Assembly (NCBI GenBank): GCA_002946415.1
Contig: NJPS01000044.1
Location: forward strand, 682,001 to 746,000
Source of the DNA: Rutstroemia sp. NJR-2017a BVV2
Lineage: Eukaryota > Ascomycota > Leotiomycetes > Helotiales > Rutstroemiaceae
Direction: 5' to 3'
DNA: 64,000 nt
Part shown: in pieces, positions 36,265 to 46,078 of the stretch
Position numbering within the stretch: position 1 is the stretch's first letter
How the letters are laid out: each line of letters opens with the position of its first letter
Translations under genes and position numbers: made by a program
The notes under the pieces: generated by a model
Seen by the model: the letters and a program-made list of their open reading frames with translations, nothing else
Databases searched by the model: none
Told to the model about the DNA's origin: nothing

Positions 36265-38198
36265 ATGGCGCCCCACTCTGTAGGTCCCGAGCCTGAGGAG
36301 CTGTCTCGTGCCATTAGTGAGCTTGATTTGACTACTTTGAGAGGCACTAATGGAACTGCCGATGAAGCTGAGCCTGGAAACGGACCACGCTATACCAGAG
36401 ATCAGCTTCTGGGTATCCGGTCGAAGTCAAGTCAAGTGGATGTTGTCATTAATCTTGCTGATATCGCGAGCGGTGCAAGAACCCCGCCAGTCCACACAAC
36501 AGCCCCGCCTCCTACCCCAGAACATCCTTCCGCCGCCCCAGTAGCTCAACCTTGCACTACCTCCGAGCAGTCTAAGAAGGAGGAAGGCGCAGCAGATGAG
36601 CCAGGTCCACAAGCTGACATGCCCGACGAAGGAGCTGCCGAAGAAGAACCCAAAAAGAAAAAGAAGAAGAAGAGCAGTGGAAAGAACAAGAAGCCAGCTC
36701 CAACAGGATTTGAAGAATTTTATGCTGATCCGCCTATCACTCCGGGGGAACATGTAGAGGAGAGTGACATCTATAACGAGTAAGTTCAATTGACCTTTGA
36801 CTAAGCTTTTCTGACACATTCGCAGAGATCGACCATTCGTAGAGTAAGTTTACATTCCGCAAGAGAAGCACCACATATTCACACTACTACTAGGCGTATA
36901 GAGACTTGTATTCATCGGTATAGAGCGAGACGCAGACTTGACAGCGCACGCAACAATATCCTCACTAAGTACTTCAGCTTGGGTGGCATTGACTCCGGTG
37001 CTAAAGCATTCAATGGAGGGCTTGACACAGAGACCTTGGAGAATTCTACTGCCGCTGAGATTGCCGCCATTCGAGCCACAGATTTCATACGCACTGGAAG
37101 TTCCAAGTACTATGATCCAGAGAATGATGAAGACTGGGTTGTAGACTGGGAGGGGGTGGCTAAAGGTTTCCTGTAGGAGTGGCTTGGCTCGTGACTGTTA
37201 TTGAATATGCTAACCATGTCCAGTTCTTACCGTGCGCCGAAGTTATTAGGCGATGAGGAGCACGAAGTCAAACAGTATAGCGCTGTGGTACGAAACTTTC
37301 TCAACTATGTCCTGACTCATGGAGTATGCCCAGAGTACACTAAAGAAGTCATGGCTGCACGCAAAATCTGTGATCTGGCCGAGAAGGAATTCAAAAGCAT
37401 TGCTGATGTCCAACTAAAATTACCTGGTGATTTCAATATCGCTGCATCAACAACTTACGGTGGAGAGTACAAAGATCGGCTAGCTGCTTATACTGAATGG
37501 GCAAATCCAGGTGACGATCAGGATGGTTGGAGCGCTGAAGTCCCTATGTTTAGTGAGCCTATCGCTCAATTCATTTTCAAGGGTGTCGTAGCTATGGTTG
37601 GGACTAAGGACCATTATGACCGAGCCATGAAAGATGGAATCTTCCTCACTCAAAGTCAAGCCAGATGCTTCGAGGTTGTGGGTGTCGAGCTTGCTTCTGA
37701 ATCTGCCATCGAGGAATTTACCTGCATCAAGGATCCTCGAGGTCTTGGATCGTTGAAGCCGGTCGGGAAACTTTTTGTTAAGCATTGGGAGGGTCCTGGA
37801 TTCGAGGAAGAAGATATGACAGATGATGAAAGCATCCACGATGATACTGATGCTCCTATTGAAGAGCTCTGGGTTGAAAACCATATCTTGGAGCATTGTT
37901 ACAAGGGTTTGAAACTGGAAGTTATGGTTCGTGAGCTCAACATTGGCGTTAGATACTTCGATCGCTGTGTGAGCTTGTATCCGTCGTTCCACCTGTATCT
38001 TCCCAATGAAAAAATGGCCGGCTGGAAGGAACCTGGCGAGTGTTTTTTTTCCCCGTTTATATGGTATGGTGTAAGATTACCTCGCTAACAGATTTGATAG
38101 TTCCGAACGAAAGACCGCCACCAACTGAGGATGATCCTGACGTGGAGGAAGCGGCCATGAATGCCATTATGGATGATGAAGCTAAGGATATGGAGTAG
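36265..38198 (+). CDS. Argonaute siRNA chaperone (ARC) complex subunit Arb1
   Basis: Arb1-family protein. In S. pombe the ARC complex (Arb1, Arb2, Ago1) holds duplex siRNA before RITS forms. Five exons: 36265-36779, 36826-36843 (18 nt), 36894-37172, 37224-38041 and 38101-38198, giving 575 aa. The N-terminus is disordered with a KKKKKKKSSGKNKKPAPTGF stretch leading to EEFYADPPITP. The microexon supplies DRPFVE, joining YNE to RIETCIHRYRARRRLDSARN. LTKYFSLGGIDSGAKAFNGG and VCPEYTKEVMAARKICDLAE are Arb1 landmarks. Introns are 46-59 bp. The last intron's donor (GTTTTT at 38042) is weak; it was chosen because it alone keeps the PNERPPPTEDDP frame. A GTGTTT donor at 38040 would end the protein early. 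Confidence 0.87.
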
Positions 38199-39239
38199 AC
38201 ATCAGTAGTGTCTATATTGATGTTACTTGAACGTCACACCTACCAAACTTCCTGTCATTCGAATGTGCAGGCGATCATTCTCAACAAAACTTGACTGTGG
38301 ATAGACACACTCAATTTGCTCTTTGATTTTTATCTTCTCAAAAAAGCGATTATATCATACAGATATGAACGACTGAGGATCAGTCAGTCCGTTGTTTACA
38401 AGAGCGCTCAATATTCACTTCTTTATCTCCCCTTTTAACTTGTTTTTCCAGGCGAATGAATGGAAGGAGTCTTCAAAAGTGGATTTTAGATAAGCAGAGT
38501 CTGCGATGACATGGAAAATGGGCGGATATGATGGCATGAGAAAACGAATGGATGAGTGAACGAATTACAACATTTAATCTAATGGTCTAAGAATATGTTC
38601 TACATTCCTAGTGCTAAACGTAAATCTAGATAAGTTTACAGCTATATTGTATTCTGTCGGAACTATACAGTAGGCGCCTCTGAATGGCTTCAGTTTCTTC
38701 ACCTAGGATAACCCCGCAGCGGAACAAGAGAAAGAAGAAGAGACCACAATATTACACTAATATACAAGCAGTTAGGATTCGGGGAAACCTGGGGGAGAAG
38801 ACACATCCGAGTTCCCCACAAGAAGACAGAGGTGCTGCTGTACATACCTGTGAAATCTGACGGGGATGGGATATAGGCAGGTATATTCACTTCTTTCAAA
38901 CTACGTTTTATTTGACCGAGATACGTACATACATACATAGTTGCATAGTTGCATAGACGCAAGAAGTAGATCCTAAGAACACTGTATGTACGGAAATGCC
39001 AATCTAAACAATTATGGTTTGGATAAGATTACAGCAAGGGAACGTGTGGGGATTGATCGTGCATGAAAGTTCCTGTGCATTTCCCCATTGATAAGACCCC
39101 TCCTGTACCAGATAGAACACTAGTTCCGTGTTGCTTCTGTTCTCAAGTATAAATTAGATATTGATCCCCAGTTCACTCCCTTCCCAACTTTCATCTCTCA
39201 TCTCACCACTCCACCACCCACCTCCACCAAAAACCAACC
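38199..39239. other. Intergenic region, ARB1 to dynamin-like gene
   Basis: About 1 kb with no supported gene. Short ATAC/GTTGCATA repeats lie at 38922-38956. The last ~80 bp before the dynamin start is strongly pyrimidine-rich, as in fungal promoters. Confidence 0.5.
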
Positions 39240-41521
39240 ATGGTCCTCAAAACCTTCCACACCGACGCCCTCGACGGCCTCTGCACCGCCGACCAGCTCT
39301 CCCTCCTCGACTCCATCGACACACTCCGCTCCCAAGGAATCTCCCACTACATCTCCCTCCCGCAAATTATTGTCTGCGGCGACCAATCCTCGGGTAAATC
39401 CTCCGTCCTCGAAGCCCTCTCGGGCGTCGCCTTCCCCGTGCAATCCAACCTCTGCACACGCTTCCCCACCGAGCTAATCCTGCGCAAAAACACCCGCAGC
39501 AGCGTCTCCGTCTCCATCGTGCCGCACTCCTCGCGCGTCGCGTCCGAGAAACTCGCATTGAGCAGTTTCCGCGAGCAGCTCGACGATTTCGACGGTCTTC
39601 CGTTCCTGGTCGAGCGTGCGAAATCCGCGATGGGCGTCTCGGCGCACGGGAAGGCGTTTTGTCAGGATACGCTGCGGGTCGAGGTGTCCGGGCCGGATCG
39701 CCCGCATCTGACGATTGTGGATTTGCCGGGGCTGATCCACTCCGAGACGAAGCAGCAGTCGGCGGCGGATGTGGAGCTGGTGCAGGATGTGGTGAGGGGG
39801 TATATGGAGCAGCGGAGGAGTATCATTCTGGCGGTGGTGTCGGCAAAGAATGATTATGCGAATCAGATTGTGTTGAAGCTGACGCGGGCGGCGGATAAGG
39901 AGGGGCATCGCACTTTGGGGGTTATCACAAAGCCTGATACGTTGATTCCGGGGTCGGGGAGTGAGTCTATGTATGTTTCGCTGGCGAGAAATCAGGATGT
40001 GGAGTTTAGGTATGGGTGGCATGTTTTGAAGAATATGGATTCGGATGCGGGGAAGTTTTCGTTGCAGGATCGGAATGAGAGTGAGAACGAGTTCTTTTCA
40101 CAAGGGGTCTGGGAGAAGCTACCGAGGGCGATTCTGGGTGTTGAGACGTTCAGGCATCGGCTCAGTAAGCTCCTGCTTAAACAGATTGTTGTTGAATTGC
40201 CAGGTTTGGTCGCTGAGATTGAGACGAAATCAATTGCGTGTGAGAAGAGTATGGCTCGACTTGGAAAACCTCGAGTCACGGCCGTGGAACAACGAACGTA
40301 TTTGATTCACATCAGCCAGCACTTTCAGACGCTGCTGAAAGCATCCGTGGATGGAACATACAACGATGAGTTCTTTGGCGATGCCGAGACCGACAGTGGT
40401 TACAAGAGACGTGTTCGAGCAAAGATGCAGAATTTGAACATTGAATTTGCAGACCGTATTACACAGTTTGGGCACTATCGAGAGATTCAAGAAAATACCA
40501 CCAAGGCGCACCATACTGGAGCTGGGCCCATTTCCATCACGAGAGACGCTTTCATAGACCACGTGCATTATCTTATGCCTAGAACAAGAGCTCGAGAATT
40601 ACCAGGGACATTCAATCCTATGATCGTAGCCGACCTCTTCCGAGAACAATCGGTACCGTGGGAAGCACTCGCCCGCAAGCATATTGAGAAGGTCTGGCGC
40701 GCTGTCCGAGATTTCCTATTCCATGTCTCTGATTATATCGCCGACGAAAGTGCATCGGCTGCCCTATATCAAGCCATTTTCGAACCTGCACTCAAAAAAT
40801 TGTTATTGGATCTCAATGCCAAAGCCAGTGAGCTTCTGAAACCACATCAAAGCAGTCATCCAATAACATACAACAACCACTTCGTGCAAGCTCTGCAAGA
40901 GATCCGGCGAAAGCGGAACCTCGAACTCTTCTCTGAAATCGTACATTCCCACTTCGGCACCAAGGGACTGAAAGACCCAGTGAAGCTGCCCAGCCCGGCA
41001 AACCTCCAGCCCCTTATCGATAGTTTAGTGACACGCACGGAGCCGCAAATGGGACGCCATGAATGTTCTGAAGCTCTCGATTACATGCACGCGTACTACG
41101 AAGTCGCACTCGAACGTTTCATCGATGACATGGCGATTGAAGTCGTAGAATCGAAACTTATCGCCCCGTTGACGGAAGTTTTCTCTCCCATTAGTGTTAC
41201 AAATATGGAGAAAGAACTGGTGATGCAGGTTGCGGGTGAGCCAGAAGATAGCCGTGCGGAGAGGGCGCAGTTAATGAGACAGTTGGATGTGCTGCAGCAA
41301 GGCTCGGTTACTTTGAAGAAGTTTATTGGCGTGAGGAGGTTGAGTGAGTTTCCCTTGGTTTGATCCTTCTTGTTCGTTGTTGAGTCGACGCTAATGAGTG
41401 AGTAGTCCTGCAAGGAGCGGAAATGGAGGATATTGTTGACGAGAATGCCAAGGAAAATGGTGTCGGGGAGGGGGATGCAGAGGACAACAAGGGGCAGGAG
41501 AGCGATGCCGAGCAGGTCTAG
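39240..41521 (+). CDS. Dynamin-like GTPase, Mx-type architecture
   Basis: Large GTPase of the dynamin superfamily without PH or proline-rich domains, as in fungal Mx-like proteins. Exons are 39240-41343 and 41406-41521 (62-bp intron), giving 739 aa. G1 is GDQSSGKSS (47-55), G2 lies in CTRFPTELIL, G3 is DLPGL (161-165) and G4 is TKPD (230-233). Then come the middle/stalk region and a C-terminal GED-like helix bundle (MHAYYEVALERFIDDMAIEV to LKKFIGVRRL). The last exon gives an acidic Asp/Glu/Asn-rich tail. Codon use in the first 500 bp is GC-rich compared with later parts. Substrate and membrane are unknown; it is not a Vps1 or Dnm1 orthologue by sequence feel. Confidence 0.88.
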
Positions 41522-41673
41522 TCGGGGTTTCCAACCAGAATTGCATCGCAAATCTGGCCCACATGTAATGTCTATGACCTGCGACTGTGTTGTCCACACA
41601 TATCCAGAGTCGGAGAATTCCTCCGTATCTCCTCTTGTCAAGTAGAAGCTATCGTGAAGGATATCTATAGTAC

Positions 41674-43091
41674 CTAGTAGATATCCCACAGACTGACCTT
41701 CCCATCTTTGCTTCCAGCCACCACCCAGTGTGTTTCTCTCGCCTTTCTCAATCTCTCCCCTTTGACATCCACACCTCCCAATTTCCCCATGAGCTCTTTT
41801 CCATTCCCACCCTTCCTCTCACCCGAGCTACCTCCTTCGGCTTCACCTACCAATACAGCAGCAAACCCAACGGCATAACATCCGTCCTTATGCCACTTCA
41901 GAACCGCCACTTCCCTCATCTTCTTACACCCATAAACACGTATCCTACCGTCCCATCCAGCCGTCGCACAAATCTTTCCATCGCTACGAATACGCAGACT
42001 TTGCTGGCCGGAATGAGCTGTTTTGAGGATTTGCGGTTCTATTGTTTGGGTAGTCTGGGAACCGGACGAAGATGAGGATGAAGATGAAGATGAAGATGAA
42101 GATGATGGAATGACATATTTTACAATGCGATCATCTGCTGAACTAGTAATGAAGAACTCGGGTTTAGGCGAAGGATCGACAGCGAGGGAGAGGATAGGTT
42201 GGGTATGGGATTTAGAGATCAGGAGGGGAGCCCATGATTGTGTTTGTGGTGATAGGGTATATAAGCATGCATGTCCATCTTCGTAGCCTGCGATGACGCT
42301 GAGAGATTTCGATATTGGGTGTGTGAAGAGTGAGAGGCACATTACCATGCCTGGTTTGAGGTGGGATGGGGAAGGGATATTATGGATGCGGTGTTGAGTG
42401 GGGAGGTGGAATATATCGATCTGATGTTGCTATTAGTACTTGGTAGTCTTTGTCTTAGGAGAACGTGTGATAGGGGGAGGAGATGACACACAGATTCAGA
42501 AGTCAGTGTATTCGGGACCGCGATCAGGAGCTCGTCTTTTTTCTCGTCCCCATCAGATCCGTTCTCGCGTGGAACCACATAACTAGCAAATGAGCAGAAA
42601 TTCATCGTGTTGACTTCCAGTATATGAAGAATCCACGGCTTTTTCCTTTCCTCCTGACCAGTGGGTGCTTCGTCAATGGGCAAGATCGTACTCATGCCTT
42701 CCTCATTAGAGAGTCCCAATTTCCACACCACGAGCTTGTTGTCTTTTCCATGTCTACTTCTATCAGCCTTCATTCCAATCTTGTCACCCACCTTCTCAAC
42801 AGTTGATCCCTCTTCTTCCATCCCCATCTCTCCCCTTCAAAATGCAAACCACAACAAGACTCACGTGATAATACCCTCCTCTCCCCAGACCCCCATTCCC
42901 AAGACACTAGACCCAGGCTCATGAGCCCTCCAAACCGCGACCGCTCTCCTCGTCTCTGTGCTCCATAATACAATCCATCCATCCGCGTCGCCAGTCAGTA
43001 GACGCGTATTATTGCGGAGGAAGGTCGTCGCATGGATGGGATGAGAATGCCCGCGCAGGACGTATGATGGTTGCGGAGGAGCGTTAGACAT
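41674..43091 (-). CDS. ASA1: WD40-repeat protein, ASTRA-associated protein 1 (Asa1)
   Basis: WD40 beta-propeller subunit of the ASTRA complex (Tra1/TTT chaperone group). Exons are 43091-42865, 42753-42492 and 42420-41674 (introns 111 and 71 bp), giving 411 aa. It begins [20 protein letters not shown] and continues [20 protein letters not shown], a GH/WD-type blade; junction 1 makes [14 protein letters not shown] and junction 2 makes [14 protein letters not shown]. Later blades include [27 protein letters not shown] and [18 protein letters not shown] at the very C-terminus, the usual Asa1 end. A 14-Ser run interrupts one blade (from the microsatellite at 42066-42109). It converges on the dynamin-like gene, with 152 bp between stops. 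Confidence 0.85.
42066..42109. repeat. GATGAA microsatellite inside ASA1 (poly-Ser)
   Basis: About seven GATGAA/GATGAG units; on the coding strand they read as 14 consecutive Ser codons (TCA/TCT alternating). Confidence 0.9.
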
Positions 43092-44007
43092 CTTTTGGAG
43101 GTATCAATCCTTTGTCCGAGTGGAACTCTAGTAACTAAGTTTGTATAATAATGGGCTTTGTATAATAATGGGCGGAGTGGGACATAAGTTTTCAATATGT
43201 ATCGAGCGGAGACTGGCGGTTAAACTTCTCTCCGCGAATATTGAGAGCAAGAGAATTCGGTCACGGGAAATGAAGAATTAACATGTCCATCGTTTTGATG
43301 ATCATGATTTCAGATTTCACAGTTCATGTGCGCTCCATGATAATTTGAGCATCGCACGAGCATAGCTGATCCTGTTGAGAATTGATGTTGTTTGTCGGAA
43401 AATGGAGCCTTGCCCTTGTCGCCTACAGATATGGCTCGCTTGGTCATCACTTACATAGTGCCAAGAATGCTAAATATCTTCAGCGCGCAAAGAGCAAGCA
43501 GCAAAATTATCGGGACGTATTGTAGAACGAATGAATCTACTAGTCATCAGGATTCTGGCTTCTTAGTACTGGCCAAATACCTCTAGTAATCACCAAGGAT
43601 CAAAATTGTAGATGCTCTTTTTAAAAAGGGTTTCGTGAGACTTCATTCATACTATACTTGGCGTACCCGTAAACACTTCTCATCTTCTCGGAGTCTCTTC
43701 ATAATAGTACAAACCATGTAAGACCGTCCTCTCCCAAACTCCCGTTCTTTTGTCCCCAAGCATGCCAAACATATCCACCCCTAAATGTTCAATGATAATG
43801 CTCTTCTTCCAAACGCCATGGATTTACAGGCCGTAGGCTGGGCTATGTACATCGTAGGATACAAGTTGATTATCTCTCAAATTGATATTCATTCGACCCG
43901 GTTCCCATTCCAAGTCACCATTTCCGAACTTTTCCTAACCCAGCAGATTCGTTAAAAATAAAATATGGACAAAAATGAACCTCTTGTGATCCATGATAAG
44001 GTAGAAT
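43092..44007. other. ASA1 promoter and 3' flank of the Zn2Cys6 gene
   Basis: 916 bp without a supported gene. It holds a 17-bp tandem duplication at 43140-43173. A short ORF at 43392-43586 has no recognisable domain. Confidence 0.5.
43140..43173. repeat. 17-bp tandem duplication upstream of ASA1
   Basis: Two adjacent perfect copies of tttgtataataatgggc, about 50 bp upstream of the ASA1 start codon. Confidence 0.9.
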
Positions 44008-46078
44008 TTAAAGATATGTGTGCGTGTATTGGTTGGTTGTATTTGGTGGCTGGTAATATTGTTGATACGGGTGATTCGGTAAAGAAAAATCGGCCGTTTT
44101 CAGAAGCGGATTCAAGATCCCACTGGGCATCATAGGACGAGATGGCTGAGGGGGCGGCGGTGGAATACTCGAGGGAGGAGCTGAGCCTTGTGTCGTGGGG
44201 GGAAAGAATTGGGACAAGGAGCTCGCTTGTGACATCATCTGTTGCTGCTGCGCCGCTTCGTCTGGCCATCCCCATTTCTCTTTGAGCTCCTTGTTCAGGA
44301 AACCAACTTTCCACCCCGTCTCTTTCCGAATCTTTTCGAAAATTTCTAGAACCTCCTCTTGTTCTCTGCGTACCACAAGACACTCCGCTGCGATGGCCAA
44401 AGAACGTAGCGCCACACTAGCCACGCCCCGGTCCTTTACATGTGCTACAATGCCACATATTGAGTGAGCGTGACTCTGCTGCATTTCATGCATCTCTCCC
44501 GTATCAGACCCCACGAGAGGATTGATTTGTGGAAGAAGACACATCGCAGTGTGGTAAAACAGTCTTCCAACGATGGTGACACGTTTAATAAGCCTGTGAT
44601 TCGTTAGTGTGACGTTTCGTACCCGATTTGACAAATAGCACTCACCAGACTTCCGGGAAGGCGGATTTTGAGGTTGTTTGCGACGGGTACAAGTAAGCCA
44701 TCGGGTGCATAGTCCGAGGTATACTATTATTCCAGCTGTCACAGAGACTCTTCAGCCGTTGCCACTCTGCACACCTAGTCTGCAACCGAATTTGCTCATC
44801 GTGGGGTGATGCTTCTTGAAACCTTGGAATCGATGCTCTGAAGTTTGCGATCTTGCCAACGATGTATAGCATACGATGTACCCAGACTTCCTCACGCCCA
44901 ATTCCTAACTCACGGGAGAAATCCATATCAACACCCCACTGATCAGGTTCCCAGGCAATCTGCCAGTTGAAATGGAGACAACTGAGTAGCTCCATACCAA
45001 CGTTGAGCCAGAAACACGCGGCACCTACACCAGTACTTCGAGCATTCCATCCACACTCTTTGATCAGCGCTCGTGCTCCGGCTATGTGATTCATTCGTTG
45101 CATTGCTCTTTCGGACATAATTTCATAGACGTTTAGAATGACAGCTGTAGTTGCACAGATCACAGTGTCTCGGTCGGGGTTTTGCAAGGATCTCAGCAGC
45201 TGGGTAGTCGCAGTATCGTAGTAATATAGCGCTTTATCCTCATGGTAGATAGGATTGACCAGGGTTAGATGTCGCGCTCCGCATGCCAAAAAGGCGTTTA
45301 GAAGCATAGGTTCTCCTAATGAATGGAAGGGTAAAATCCTTGAGAAATGCTTCATAGGATCCATGCTGTCCATCCATAATCCTACCTCCTCCACAAAAAC
45401 TTGCATGAATAAAACTTCTTCGGGGGTGGTAAGATAATCGCGGGGTTCACTAGGAGGAGTTAGAGTCTGCTCGGGGTTGCTGTATGATGTCGGCGCAGTC
45501 AAATAAGACCCCTCACTACCAGCGTGAGAATGATGCCGACTTGTGTGTCGCGAATGTGCCATTTCCTGCTTAAGTCCTAGATTGTTATCCATGTAGGGGC
45601 CATTAGACTGTATTGGTGGCAGAGCATTCTCCGCTGCGATTGGATCAATTGCAACCGGTCGAAGAGGGTATTCAACAGTCGGCTCACGAGGAGGGGTAAT
45701 TGTCTGTTCCATTCGAGCGTAAAGTTTCAAGCCGCCCTTGTATTCAGAAGCAATCTCCCGGGATTCGTCCTGAAATTTTACTATATTCTATTAGATAACA
45801 GCCACAGTTAGACAATACGATGTTCGCGCACCTGCCCAATCTGCCGTTGGTGGAATCATCGGTGGTGATTTGATCTGAGTGTCGATGAAGTTAAGCCGCA
45901 CGCCTCTTTTGCATGTCCTGCTGGATTTCCTGCAATTCTGGCAATCTGGAACCCCTTCATCGCATTTGAGATGCCGCTCTCTGCACGTCAAACAACCAGT
46001 CCGTACTCGTTTGGCCTTGCTCGCGGTGGCCACTGACGCCTCCGCAGGGGTAGCGGAAGAAGCATCATTCGCGGGCAT
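44008..46078 (-). CDS. Zn2Cys6 binuclear-cluster fungal transcription factor
   Basis: DNA-binding regulator of the Gal4-type class. Exons are 46078-45832, 45780-44646 and 44593-44008 (introns 51 and 52 bp), giving 655 aa from the first in-frame ATG ([15 protein letters not shown]). The cluster [20 protein letters not shown], continuing [12 protein letters not shown], has the CX2CX6CX6CX2CX6C spacing, followed by VRLNFIDTQ, a pattern I associate with the OefC-like group. Junction 1 makes [20 protein letters not shown]. The middle homology region ([20 protein letters not shown] to FLACGARHL) is the fungal-specific TF domain. The C-terminus is Pro/Gln/Asn-rich. The frame stays open upstream to about 46507 with coding-like sequence ([18 protein letters not shown]) but no ATG, so the true N-terminus may be longer through an upstream exon. 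Confidence 0.82.

Noticed and set aside
39367..40022. Antisense Arg-rich ORFs over the dynamin-like gene
   Set aside because: GC-rich complement frames of the GTPase domain; no independent evidence.
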